The notes under the pieces were generated by a model, which did not search any database, was not told where the DNA came from, and saw nothing but the letters and a program-made list of their open reading frames with translations. This document shows, one piece after another, positions 7,864 to 15,602 of a DNA stretch of 64,000 nt. Every line of letters begins with the position of its first letter. Position 1 is the stretch's first letter. This stretch comes from CALOCY01 sp942491975. GTDB taxonomy: Bacteria > Bacteroidota > Bacteroidia > Bacteroidales > Prolixibacteraceae. The stretch lies in NCBI GenBank assembly GCA_942491975.1, contig CALOCY010000004.1, positions 1,426,001 to 1,490,000 of the forward strand, given 5' to 3'. A program made the position numbers and the translations under genes.

Positions 7864-7998
7864 TTACTCTTCATATTTATTCTCATAATATGCTTCGGAA
7901 GCTTCTGAATCATCGTAATAATCTTCCTCCGCTTCTTCTGTCTCATTCCATGGGGCCCAACTCACATCAGAGCCAACAGGGCAAGCGTAATTGTCCAT
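7864..7998 (-). CDS. 44-residue highly acidic phage peptide
   Basis: A short frame starting MDNYACPVGSDVSWAPWNE and ending ENKYEE. More than a third of the residues are Asp or Glu, and there are five or more Tyr. It begins 12 bp downstream of the stop of the HTH gene and ends just before the next gene. Small acidic proteins encoded early in phages often mimic DNA or bind host factors. That role is only a hypothesis here. The good operon spacing and biased composition support a real gene. Confidence 0.5.
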   Translation of the reverse strand: MDNYACPVGSDVSWAPWNETEEAEEDYYDDSEASEAYYENKYEE

Positions 7999-8010
7999 AA
8001 TCGTTTCTTT

Positions 8011-8313
8011 TTATACTTGAACAGCTTTGCCGTAGCGTAACTGTTTTCTGAGTTGTTTAAAATCAAACTGTAGTACATCCGAAAGCCAGAATTTGTAATG
8101 CCCTCGTTTTTCAGGAATGATCAGCCCATCATTGATATAGCGGATAACAGTGTCACGGCTTACCCCGTGAATGTCTGCAACGGTGTTAACCCCTACTAAT
8201 CGCTCACTAAACCGTCCGTATACAGCATCTTCCTGCAGCTCTTTAAGAGTTGTGCGAATGGCCGCTTCCATCTCGTCCTGACCAATCTCGTTTACTATCT
8301 TCGTTGCCCCCAT
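8011..8313 (-). CDS. Excisionase/MerR-like helix-turn-helix protein
   Basis: A 100-residue protein whose residues about 38-85 match the HTH_17/MerR-type DNA-binding fold used by excisionases and phage regulators: LVGVNTVADIHGVSRDTVIRYINDGLI, then a wing with GHYKFWLSDVLQFD. The N-terminal 35 residues are helical and acidic. It overlaps the upstream LuxR-type gene by one base. A role as recombination directionality factor or early regulator is inferred from fold and position. Confidence 0.75.
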   Translation of the reverse strand: MGATKIVNEIGQDEMEAAIRTTLKELQEDAVYGRFSERLVGVNTVADIHGVSRDTVIRYINDGLIIPEKRGHYKFWLSDVLQFDFKQLRKQLRYGKAVQV

Positions 8314-8741
8314 TATGCTGTGTATTGAAATTGATACTCGTTTTTCTTTGCTCTCGTGCCTGCTCTCCTTACTACCTTCCCGGTTTTGGCTTTTGCCCTT
8401 AACCTCCTTGCCCGCATTTCGTCCAATTCAGCAAACATGCTGAACCCTTGGAGCATCAAGGCAACAATCATTACCACAAATACCTTTCGTTGGTCTTTTG
8501 CCTCTTTTACTGTCTCTGCAATGATCTTGTGGATGTTGACCTCCGACGGTGTGAGCATGTCTATGACCATCCGGGTAATGTCAGCTATGTTCCTAGCTCC
8601 CAGCTTACGTGCAAGGTTCTTTTTATGGGTGTGGATGGTCTGAGTAGATAGAAATAACTCTACACCTATTTCCTTTTCGGTCAGCCCCTGGGCGGTCATA
8701 GCCCCTATTTGCATTTCGCGGAAAGTTGGCTTTGAGATCAT
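8313..8741 (-). CDS. LuxR/GerE-type HTH protein with a C-terminal hydrophobic segment
   Basis: A 142-residue protein. Residues 5-60 are a GerE-type HTH: TFREMQIGAMTAQGLTEKEI, then LSTQTIHTHKKNLARKLGA with the recognition helix. A hydrophobic stretch at about residues 87-105 (VFVVMIVALMLQGFSMFA) could be a single membrane segment. The C-terminal tail is very basic. There is no receiver domain. A membrane-tethered DNA-binding protein in an early phage operon is unusual, and the hydrophobic stretch could instead be a buried helix. It starts 2 bp after the upstream gene ends. Confidence 0.7.
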   Translation of the reverse strand: MISKPTFREMQIGAMTAQGLTEKEIGVELFLSTQTIHTHKKNLARKLGARNIADITRMVIDMLTPSEVNIHKIIAETVKEAKDQRKVFVVMIVALMLQGFSMFAELDEMRARRLRAKAKTGKVVRRAGTRAKKNEYQFQYTA

Positions 8742-8743
8742 GT

Positions 8744-9010
8744 TTAAGAGATTTTTTTGAGCATTTCTATTCTTTCCGCCCTCTTCCTCTCTTTCTCTGC
8801 CCTGATTTCTGCCGGGAGTTCTTTAGCCCTCTTGATTAATTCCTCTGCCCTCTCATAGCCTAAAGCCTCCCCTTTAAGTATTTCGCCCACATAAGTGGCT
8901 GAAATACCAAACTCCCGCGCAAGCTCGGCTTTTACCCCCCATGGCAACTTTAGCTTTACCACAAACGTGGTAATTTCATTGCCTCCTGTTGTTTCGCTTG
9001 TGTTTTTCAT
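8744..9010 (-). CDS. Cro-like HTH regulator, first gene of the leftward early operon
   Basis: An 88-residue protein with a helix-turn-helix (VKAELAREFGISATYVGEILKG, about residues 25-46) and a long charged C-terminal helix rich in K, E, R and A. It faces the repressor gene at 9107 across a 96-bp divergent control region, the arrangement expected of a Cro/CI-type switch. The Cro role is inferred from position. The fold is visible in the sequence. Confidence 0.7.
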   Translation of the reverse strand: MKNTSETTGGNEITTFVVKLKLPWGVKAELAREFGISATYVGEILKGEALGYERAEELIKRAKELPAEIRAEKERKRAERIEMLKKIS

Positions 9011-9049
9011 TTATATTTGATTTGTTGTTTAAATTTTTGTTTGTGTTTC

Positions 9050-9118
9050 ACTTTACAAATTTACATATATTTAGGTAAAATACAAGCATTTCAGTAAAAA
9101 ATTTACATGAATTTACCA
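9050..9118. promoter_or_regulatory. Divergent lysogeny-type promoter/operator region
   Basis: On the minus strand, -7 box TAAATTTG (complement of 9056-9063) and -33 TTG (complement of 9083-9085) are separated by 19 nt. This fits the Bacteroidota TTG/TAnnTTTG consensus and would drive the leftward early operon. The same stretch carries several copies of TTTAC or its complement GTAAA (starting near 9053, 9060, 9074, 9092, 9100 and 9113), some in inverted pairs. They are candidate operators for the HTH repressor and the Cro-like protein. Operator function is inferred. Confidence 0.6.
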
Positions 9119-9559
9119 GAATTAAATGCAAGAATTTTGCAAGTAATTGATTTTAAGACAAATGGGAATATTAATGCATTTGCAAAAATGATTAGTGTTT
9201 CTCAACAAAAGCTTGATAGATTATTCAGAAAAGACAAAAGGACAGAAAAAATCCCTTCAGTCCCTACTGAAATACTGGTAAATATTACAAAATATTGTGT
9301 AGATATTGATTCAAACTGGCTCCTCACCGGTGAGGGTAGCCCAACTGTTGATAACTCCACCAATATTCACGACAGCACTTTGTTTCTCACTAAAAACCAA
9401 AATGGCGATAATGTGGCCGGGGAGCAACAGATAAACTATGAGAAGTCAAACACCAAAGAGCTGAAGAAAGAGATTGAACACCTAAAAAGAGAAATCGAAC
9501 TACTTACCAAACAACTGGGACAGCAGGCAAAAATTATTGAAAAACTTCTGGATAAATAA
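9107..9559 (+). CDS. Phage-type repressor with HTH and C-terminal coiled coil
   Basis: A 150-residue protein. Residues 1-80 resemble the small HTH repressors of Bacteroidota prophages: ILQVIDFKTNGNINAFAKMI, then SQQKLDRLFRKD, and the typical WLLTGEGSP closing the domain. A Ser/Thr/Asn-rich linker follows. Residues about 108-150 are a heptad-rich coiled coil (KELKKEIEHLKREIELLTKQ) likely to mediate oligomerisation. It has no peptidase domain, so it is not a LexA/CI-type self-cleaving repressor. It is the only rightward gene in this part of the element. A role in maintaining lysogeny is inferred. Confidence 0.78.
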   Translation: MNLPELNARILQVIDFKTNGNINAFAKMISVSQQKLDRLFRKDKRTEKIPSVPTEILVNITKYCVDIDSNWLLTGEGSPTVDNSTNIHDSTLFLTKNQNGDNVAGEQQINYEKSNTKELKKEIEHLKREIELLTKQLGQQAKIIEKLLDK

Positions 9560-9686
9560 TCTCATAGACCCCCAACTGCTTATCACCTAGATATGTTACA
9601 TAACACTACTTATTGCAGGTAACCTTTCCTCTATTATCCGAATAAACCTGTGTACACATACACAGAATAGCTATTTTTAGGGAGTA

Positions 9687-10205
9687 ATGCGAAGAATAAA
9701 CGTATTTGGAAGCACCATAAACGTTTCCTTTCACTTGGATATTAAAAAAAGATATATTGCCGCAGGCATTGCCGTAGCGGCTGTTGTTGTTGCAGCTATA
9801 TTTTATTTTGCCCGGCCTGATTTAAACAGCAGGCTTTTTGCCAAACACTACAAATCGCCGGAATACGAGGAATTACTTACCGATAATACAGAAGAGGATA
9901 GCAGCGTGAAACTTTTTTTGCAGGCCGAAAAAGCCATAGAAATGGAAAGTTACCGGCGGGCTATTGAGCTATATGACCGGATTATAGCAAAGAATGATCC
10001 GCTATTGACGTTAGACGCGAAGTGGTACAAGGGACTTTGCCTGCTAAAGATTAATGCAGCCCCTGAAAAAATACATAACCACTTTTTAGATTTAATGATG
10101 AGTCCCGGGAAATACAGGAAGAAAGCGAATGAAATATTGCAAAAAAAGTTCTATGATAGCGACAAATCATTGGTTCTTCTTGGACACGAAAAGAAGAATC
10201 CCTGA
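9687..10205 (+). CDS. Single-pass membrane protein with TPR-like helices
   Basis: A 172-residue protein with one transmembrane segment (about residues 25-43, IAAGIAVAAVVVAAIFYFA). A soluble helical part follows with one clear TPR-like pair (residues about 75-118, AEKAIEMESYRRAIELYDRI). It is convergent with the CHAT gene, and their 3' ends overlap by 39 bp (10167-10205). Because the neighbour also has TPRs, the two may work together at the membrane. That is inference. Confidence 0.65.
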   Translation: MRRINVFGSTINVSFHLDIKKRYIAAGIAVAAVVVAAIFYFARPDLNSRLFAKHYKSPEYEELLTDNTEEDSSVKLFLQAEKAIEMESYRRAIELYDRIIAKNDPLLTLDAKWYKGLCLLKINAAPEKIHNHFLDLMMSPGKYRKKANEILQKKFYDSDKSLVLLGHEKKNP

Positions 10206-12179
10206 AAGGATTAGTCCAAGCATCCCGGCAATTAACCAATAGATACAATTGTCCTTTTTCGTAAATGTTACCGGAGAGTTATCACCTACCAAATTATAAT
10301 TTGACCACCAAACAAGCGCACTCCAGAAACCACTTTCCGATTTGGAATAATTCAGTTTTGCTTTTTGTAGAGCCACATCTTTAGGATATCCTTTATCCAG
10401 GTATTTGAAAAAATCGGACATTATAATTTGAGAAACACGGGCATCAATTACAGAAGTTGCATGAAGCACCGAGTGGCTCCCGGCCTCAAGGTAAGCGTAC
10501 CCCAGTGACAGCATGCCCTCATTGCTGACGGTTTTCCCTGCACCGGAAAGACAAGCAGTCAGGACAGTGAGGTGATTATTTAATTTCTGTTTTGATATTT
10601 CGACAGCCGAAACAGAGTCGCTATTGATAAAGAGGCGACTGTTTTTCCCGTGTGTAACCACGCTTATAATATCATACCCCTCTGAAAACAAGTTTTCTTT
10701 ATTGGTTGCTAATCCCGGGTAATAATCTACCGGTGAATATTGTTCAAATGATTTCTTCATTTTTTCAATGGTCTCAACAGATATTTCATCGAGATTCAGA
10801 TTGTTATAATCTGTTGGTGCAAAAAATGCCATTCGTTCAACTGTGCCTGGAGCCTTTAAACAATTATAGATGTTAAGGGACGGGACGTAGGTTATAGCAT
10901 AATCATTCAATAAAAAATCGACCCCGAAAAAATGATGGTTTTCTTTAGGCGGGGTTAATGTTAGGGCATCGAAAGACATATTATGCAACTTCCCGTAAGG
11001 AGAAATTAACAACCGGGTCACCTTTCGGGGCAATACCGGAATCAATAAAGGGAAAAGGTGATTTGATGCCTGAAAAAATGCCAGGTAATCACTCACTGCA
11101 TCTATTCTGGTTAATGTGTGTGTGGTGAATGTATCAATGGCCGCCGTAAAACTTTCGTCAATAGGATTAAGCAGGGTGCTTACCCCTGATTGGTCGGCAA
11201 TGATGGTGACCAGTAAGCTATCGGTGTACGAATACGAAAGTGAAACAGCATTATCCGGTATGCTTTGCAACAAACTGTCAACGGACAGTGTTGTATGTTG
11301 CGTAACAGGTTGTTGTGAAACACTTTGTAAAAGCACCGGGCTTTTGTTTTCTTCGGAGAGGGAAAAGGCTTCTTCTGGCAGATTAAGCTTGGCTGCTATT
11401 TCGATGGCCGCACAATAGAGACGCTGATACACGGTGTTTGTAAGGTATTTTGATTGCTTCAGGTAGTCATGCTGTAGCTGCTTATGCACGGCAATACCTT
11501 TCTTGTATTGTTGAAGGGCAGCATGTAGGCTGTCCTGTCGGTACAACAAGGTAGCATGGTGGAGCAGTATATCGGTGTAAAGCACTGATGCTTTGGTGGT
11601 GTCAGTTTTAGATAATGCCCGGTTGAAGTAATGAGCTGCTGAATCGGGACGATTTAAATATGTAAAACATCTGGCAATATTATTTAAGAATCTCGGATTC
11701 TTGGTATTGCGATCTAGATAAGAGAGAGCATTAAGGTAGTCCTTTTGTTTATAATAGATTTGAGCAATGTTGTTTTTTGTATCACTGCTTTTAGGTGCAT
11801 AATGTAAAGACTTTTTGTAAAAGGCTAAAGCTTTAGGGTATTGGTATGTTTTCTTATACAGCACACCAAGATTGGAGTATATTTTACCCAAAATAGGTTT
11901 ATTGTTATGAGAAATATATATCTGTGCTGCTTCTTGAAAAAAAATAGCTGCGGTATCAGGTTCATCTGTCAGCATGTAAATTAATGCCAGGTTATTGAGT
12001 ATTGATGCCTGTTTTTCTTCATCATCGCATACTTTAAATGCTTGGTTAAAGACTGTTTTAGCTTTGTAGTAATCTCCTTTTTGTGCATGCGAAACAGCAA
12101 CTTTTATTAAACTGTCAGAAGTTTGAGAAAAGACATTAGTTGTAACTAATAAGAAAAGAGCAACTATATAGACATTCAT
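10167..12179 (-). CDS. Exported TPR-CHAT caspase-like protease with C-terminal membrane anchor
   Basis: The ATG at 12179 gives 670 residues. A TTG at 12191 in the same frame is less likely. Order: signal peptide (1-19, ending NVFSQ), TPR repeats (about 25-260), CHAT peptidase (about 300-630), transmembrane segment (about 646-664) and a short basic tail. The caspase-type dyad is visible: His in VVTHG (about residue 510) and Cys in LTACLSGAG (about 543). CHAT proteases cut a partner after activation. The signal peptide plus tail anchor would place the catalytic part in the periplasm. It is divergent from a double-glycine-leader peptide gene 27 bp away, a possible substrate. Confidence 0.88.
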   Translation of the reverse strand: MNVYIVALFLLVTTNVFSQTSDSLIKVAVSHAQKGDYYKAKTVFNQAFKVCDDEEKQASILNNLALIYMLTDEPDTAAIFFQEAAQIYISHNNKPILGKIYSNLGVLYKKTYQYPKALAFYKKSLHYAPKSSDTKNNIAQIYYKQKDYLNALSYLDRNTKNPRFLNNIARCFTYLNRPDSAAHYFNRALSKTDTTKASVLYTDILLHHATLLYRQDSLHAALQQYKKGIAVHKQLQHDYLKQSKYLTNTVYQRLYCAAIEIAAKLNLPEEAFSLSEENKSPVLLQSVSQQPVTQHTTLSVDSLLQSIPDNAVSLSYSYTDSLLVTIIADQSGVSTLLNPIDESFTAAIDTFTTHTLTRIDAVSDYLAFFQASNHLFPLLIPVLPRKVTRLLISPYGKLHNMSFDALTLTPPKENHHFFGVDFLLNDYAITYVPSLNIYNCLKAPGTVERMAFFAPTDYNNLNLDEISVETIEKMKKSFEQYSPVDYYPGLATNKENLFSEGYDIISVVTHGKNSRLFINSDSVSAVEISKQKLNNHLTVLTACLSGAGKTVSNEGMLSLGYAYLEAGSHSVLHATSVIDARVSQIIMSDFFKYLDKGYPKDVALQKAKLNYSKSESGFWSALVWWSNYNLVGDNSPVTFTKKDNCIYWLIAGMLGLILSGILLFVSKKNQ

Positions 12180-12206
12180 TTTATTAAACAATTAAAGCTT
12201 AAAATT

Positions 12207-12416
12207 ATGAAAAATTTAGAACTATTGTGGAAAAAAGCGAAATTAAGTAACAACGAGTTGTTAAATGTAAAAGGTGGTGATGGAGAAACCGATAAGGATG
12301 ATGGAGATGTTATTCATTGGTTGGGTGGCGATAAAACAGACAATGACAACACCACCAACAACAATGATGAAAGCATTGTTATTGTTCCTCCTATCCCTCT
12401 TGTTATACAACCGTAA
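12207..12416 (+). CDS. Double-glycine-leader peptide (RiPP/bacteriocin-like precursor)
   Basis: A 69-residue product. The first 24 residues (MKNLELLWKKAKLSNNELLN, then VKGG) match the Bacteroidota GG-leader pattern, in which a K/L-rich helix and an EL-containing stretch precede a Gly-Gly cleavage site. The 45-residue core is acidic and Asn/Asp/Thr-rich, lacks Cys, contains a second GG at residues 40-41, and ends in a Pro/Val/Ile-rich hydrophobic tail. No maturase or PCAT transporter is nearby. The only close gene is the divergent CHAT protease. A strong terminator follows 10 bp after the stop. Confidence 0.6.
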   Translation: MKNLELLWKKAKLSNNELLNVKGGDGETDKDDGDVIHWLGGDKTDNDNTTNNNDESIVIVPPIPLVIQP

Positions 12417-12426
12417 GAAATACGAA

Positions 12427-12452
12427 CCCCGGCCTATTGGTCGGGGTTTTTT
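12427..12452 (+). terminator. Rho-independent terminator of the GG-leader peptide gene
   Basis: CCCCGGCC and GGTCGGGG form an 8-bp stem (one G-U pair) with a TATT loop, followed by six T. It lies 10 bp after the peptide stop codon and its T-run touches the stop codon of the convergent HicA gene. Confidence 0.85.
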
Positions 12453-12693
12453 AATGCTTTTTCTTTTCTAAGAATTTAATTAAATCCTCTTTAGTACAAT
12501 CCATTGTACGAAGGTTATTCCTAATTATGAATTCTGGAACAGGAGTAATGTGTGATTGTAAAGTAATAGGGCGTAAAAGTTGTGTTCCTCCCCATATTTC
12601 ATGTCCGCCTTTTGTGCGAATCACTTTTAACCCATGGTATTCAAGGAAACGCCTAAAATCTTTAAGAGAAATGTTTTTTAATGATTTTGACAT
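12451..12693 (-). CDS. hicA: HicA-like toxin (mRNA interferase)
   Basis: An 80-residue HicA/YcfA-family protein, a double-stranded-RNA-binding-fold RNase that cleaves mRNA. The family signature is visible: an N-terminal helix with KDFRRFLEYHGLKVIRTKGG, then GGHEIW carrying the catalytic-type histidine, and a C-terminal helix DLIKFLEKK. It is slightly longer than the commonest HicA (about 60). It starts on the last base of the hicB stop codon, so the pair is translationally coupled with the antitoxin first. Confidence 0.82.
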   Translation of the reverse strand: MSKSLKNISLKDFRRFLEYHGLKVIRTKGGHEIWGGTQLLRPITLQSHITPVPEFIIRNNLRTMDCTKEDLIKFLEKKKH

Positions 12694-13085
12694 TAAGCAA
12701 TAGCTGGAATATTAATAGATGTCTCTGTTTTATGAAAATCGTGTGTATTAAATATCCGGCTAAAATTATCATTATTCTGAAGAAGATCAATCATATTAGG
12801 AGGTACCATCGGTTTTCTTTTACTTCTACGAAGTTGCCATCCCATTTTTTTTAGAAAAAGCCTCAAAGTGTTTTTATTGGTCGAGTAAGCAAAAAATTCT
12901 TTGAGTGAGACTTCAAATGATTCTTTGGCTTCTTCTTCTGTAGCACCATATCCTGACAGGTCGAGTGCCGGACAATAATAAATATGGTTATTGTCTTCCT
13001 CGAATTGTATAACAGACATTCTCATTGTTATTTCTTGCTGTCCGTTAGACCAATTTCCGCTAAAACCTTTTAATATGCCTTTCAT
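12693..13085 (-). CDS. hicB: HicB-like antitoxin
   Basis: A 130-residue antitoxin. The N-terminal partial RNase H-like fold is recognisable from IYYCPALDLSGYGATEEEAK (about residues 35-54), the hallmark of HicB. The C-terminal half is basic (LRRSKRKP) and less typical, and would be expected to contact DNA or the toxin. It is the first gene of the hicBA operon. Three 20-bp direct repeats immediately upstream are likely its operators. Confidence 0.8.
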   Translation of the reverse strand: MKGILKGFSGNWSNGQQEITMRMSVIQFEEDNNHIYYCPALDLSGYGATEEEAKESFEVSLKEFFAYSTNKNTLRLFLKKMGWQLRRSKRKPMVPPNMIDLLQNNDNFSRIFNTHDFHKTETSINIPAIA

Positions 13086-13095
13086 CCCGTTAGTT

Positions 13096-13155
13096 ATAAT
13101 GGTAGTGTAAATGTCACAATGATAGTATAAATATCATAATGACAGTACAAATCTC
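13096..13155. repeat. Three tandem 20-bp repeats upstream of hicB
   Basis: Three contiguous 20-bp units (13096-13115, 13116-13135, 13136-13155) share the pattern AYAATGRYAGTRYAAATNTC. They start 11 bp before the hicB start codon. The spacing is about two helical turns per unit, so a protein could bind them on one DNA face. Autoregulatory operators for HicB or HicAB are the simplest reading. Confidence 0.75.
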
Positions 13156-13257
13156 ATAAAAAAATTACAATTTCAAAAGTAAAACAACAATAACAGCAAG
13201 AAGTTCAAGTTTTTTTTATATGCCCGACAGCATATTTCTTGAATATAAACAAACAAA

Positions 13258-13318
13258 AGCCCACCGCTTCCCCAAGCAGTGGGCTAAACAACCCCAATAA
13301 GCCTACCGAGAGGTAGGC
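13258..13318. terminator. Two adjacent hairpins, probable terminators
   Basis: The first hairpin (13258-13285) pairs AGCCCACCGCTT with AAGCAGTGGGCT around a CCCC loop. Read leftward it is followed by TTTTGTTTGTTT. The second (13301-13318) pairs GCCTACC with GGTAGGC around GAGA. No gene lies between hicB and the rightward gene at 13477 to explain a leftward terminator, so an unannotated short RNA or a relic is possible. Confidence 0.5.
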
Positions 13319-13476
13319 ATACAAAGTATGCTGAATTTACGACTATTTTTCAAGATAATTACAATCAAATACCCTTTATGGGGTATTTTTATGTGAATTG
13401 TTTGTTTTTGTTTACATTTGTGTTTACTTTAGAGTTGATTTCATCAAAAAACTACAATTACACTAACACTCTTTTT

Positions 13477-14055
13477 ATGAAAAAACTATCTACTATTCTA
13501 CTTGTCTGTATTGTATCCCTTTCATTCGGTCAAGAGAAAACATTGACAAAAGCCTCTCTTTTAATCAAAGATGCGGAGCTGTCAAAAATTGTATGTGATT
13601 ATTCCTACGAGGCAAAGTTCAATTCAGGACTTGGAGAGTATATGAACTTCTTTCCTGCACAAATCTATAATTTAAAGACAGGTGAAGCGATAAATGCGCT
13701 CAAGTTTGAAACAAAGTACCAAACATTTGGTAATGATGCCATCACAGAATCAGGTTTTATAGATATTGACGAAATAGGAGAACTCATTTCTTTTTTAAAA
13801 ACATACGTGGAGCCAGATACAAAAAAGAAGCTTGATACTGATACCGGAGAACGTTTTGTCTTTATATCTAAAGAGCTTGAAATAGACTACATATTAGAAT
13901 ACCGCATAGGAAAAACAAATGGCACAAAAAGAATACTTGAATTTAAGATAAATGATCGGCCTTATCCGAGCAAGTATTTCTGGACGTCATCCCAAATCAA
14001 AAAGATATCTGAATTCATAACAACGCTTGAAAAGACATTGGAAGCAGCAAAGTAA
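13477..14055 (+). CDS. Secreted protein of unknown function
   Basis: 193 residues from the ATG at 13477. An upstream in-frame start at 13378 would place 33 residues before an obvious signal peptide. The peptide MKKLSTILLVCIVSLSFGQ is a typical Bacteroidota signal sequence with cleavage after FGQ. The mature protein is a mixed alpha/beta domain with no Cys and a C-terminal helix (IKKISEFITTLEKTLEAA). It is 3 bp upstream of the next rightward gene. Family unknown. It may be prophage cargo. Confidence 0.7.
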   Translation: MKKLSTILLVCIVSLSFGQEKTLTKASLLIKDAELSKIVCDYSYEAKFNSGLGEYMNFFPAQIYNLKTGEAINALKFETKYQTFGNDAITESGFIDIDEIGELISFLKTYVEPDTKKKLDTDTGERFVFISKELEIDYILEYRIGKTNGTKRILEFKINDRPYPSKYFWTSSQIKKISEFITTLEKTLEAAK

Positions 14056-14058
14056 CCC

Positions 14059-14856
14059 ATGCCCCTTCACATTGAAATAACATTTAGGAAGTCCCGGTCA
14101 AAGGATTATCCTTACGTACTTAAACACGCCCGGAAATTCATTTTCTTTAACGAAACAGAAAGGAAACTGACCATAACCGACGTAGAGGAGTTATTTTCCA
14201 ATTGGGAAAATTTCACGGTTGTTGTGCACTATACAAAAAAATGGGCAGGCACCATCTTTTCATACAACGGAAAACCTATAACCCCTTTCAAAAGCGATAT
14301 TTTCTACGCTTTACAGAATGTAAAAGATTGCCATAAGCAATACAACAAAGCCTTTGACAAGGAGGGATATTGTGATGAAGCTGACTGGGGCTGCCATAGA
14401 CTGGATTCCGTAAGCCGGTTTCTTGATCGTGGAGGATATTACAACTACTGGTACGAATACGGCCATTTCGATACTGAAGACACCTGGAAGATTGATAAAC
14501 AACGGATCAGGCAAACACTATTGGAAGAAGCACGGCTAAAGTGCCTATCTGTATGCCCGGCGTTCAATGCAAATAAGATAAGTGAATTACTGACCCAGTT
14601 ACCCAATGAGTTGTATATCGACGGGGTAAAATGGAAGAAGGTATATAAATTGGACTATTTGGCTAATGGTCCGGTGCGGATACCTGTAGAAATCGAACAC
14701 AATTTTGATTCTGCAACAGACCCGGAGTATATCGAATCAAAGGATTTATACTATGATGAACCGGAAGAAGAAACACCGCTTATTGTTCCATCAGAGATAA
14801 CTAATGAGCTTGCGGATGAATTAATAGAGGAATGGAAGAGGAAGAATGGGCGTTAA
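14059..14856 (+). CDS. Hypothetical protein, aromatic- and Cys-containing, with acidic C-terminus
   Basis: A 265-residue soluble protein I do not recognise. Residues about 95-150 contain a Cys- and Tyr-rich stretch (KDCHKQYNKAFDKEGYCDEA, then CHRLDSVSRFLDRGGYYNYW) with two possible metal-binding Cys/His pairs. The last 45 residues are acidic. It follows the secreted protein with a 3-bp gap, so the two are co-transcribed. It converges with, and overlaps by 4 bp, the small HTH gene at 14853. Confidence 0.65.
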   Translation: MPLHIEITFRKSRSKDYPYVLKHARKFIFFNETERKLTITDVEELFSNWENFTVVVHYTKKWAGTIFSYNGKPITPFKSDIFYALQNVKDCHKQYNKAFDKEGYCDEADWGCHRLDSVSRFLDRGGYYNYWYEYGHFDTEDTWKIDKQRIRQTLLEEARLKCLSVCPAFNANKISELLTQLPNELYIDGVKWKKVYKLDYLANGPVRIPVEIEHNFDSATDPEYIESKDLYYDEPEEETPLIVPSEITNELADELIEEWKRKNGR

Positions 14857-15056
14857 CCCTGCATTGTTTCAAATCCATACAGTGGCAATATTTTCTCCAG
14901 TTTTTCCTTTGCACTATCGGTTAATCCTCTATTGCTTTTATTGTACAACTGATTGATGTAGTTTTCATTTAATCCGGCGTGTAATGCCAAGCCACGTGGC
15001 GATATGGCCGGGCGTTGGTCTAAAAAATCCCGTAGCATTTGTTTTGTCAGTTCCAT
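14853..15056 (-). CDS. Small HTH-like DNA-binding protein
   Basis: A 67-residue protein with a helix-turn-helix-like core: PRGLALHAGLNENYINQLYN (about residues 20-39) as the HTH, and a following helix SAKEKLEKILPLYGF. It resembles the compact XRE-type proteins of Bacteroidota prophages. It overlaps the convergent gene by 4 bp. Confidence 0.6.
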   Translation of the reverse strand: MELTKQMLRDFLDQRPAISPRGLALHAGLNENYINQLYNKSNRGLTDSAKEKLEKILPLYGFETMQG

Positions 15057-15210
15057 TTCTTAACTTTGCTTTTACAATGAAATCAATTTGATTTCATTCT
15101 TGTGATAAGATGGATGCCCGGTTGAGCCATTGGTTTTTCCGGGCATTTTAATTAAATTAAAAACCCCCACCGAAGCAGGGGTAAAGTTTTACAGGCACAA
15201 AATATTTCAC

Positions 15211-15498
15211 TTAAGATTCGTTTGATATTGTTTCAACTAACTGATCAAAACGTTCTTTGTCATGCATCCAAACAATTAAACCATAAGCCGGAAGGAATGC
15301 TTCATAATTTCCAAACCGCGGATACATTTTTCCAATAAGTTCCTGACGCTCTGTTTTTGTGAATTTTGGGTCATAGACCATTAATACTGCCTGATATTCA
15401 CCATCTGTTATGACCCTCCGTTTTGTTTGGATTATTTTTTGTCCGTTAATTTCATAAACAACATCATAGTCCATTTGAATTAATTGATTTGTTTCCAT
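15211..15498 (-). CDS. Hypothetical protein
   Basis: A 95-residue soluble protein, beginning METNQLIQMDYDVVYEINGQ. The first half is beta-rich and the second half helical (FTKTERQELIGKMYPRFGN). There is no signal peptide or known motif. It stands between the small HTH gene and the integrase gene. A short hairpin with CCCC/GGGG arms at about 15163-15182 lies downstream and may terminate it. Confidence 0.55.
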   Translation of the reverse strand: METNQLIQMDYDVVYEINGQKIIQTKRRVITDGEYQAVLMVYDPKFTKTERQELIGKMYPRFGNYEAFLPAYGLIVWMHDKERFDQLVETISNES

Positions 15499-15602
15499 TG
15501 TGATAAGATTTTGAAGTTTATATAACTTGATAGTATAAAGATAAGCAAAAAAACAATGCGCTCCGAATATTGGAGCATATATTTTACATGTTGTAGGGCA
15601 TA

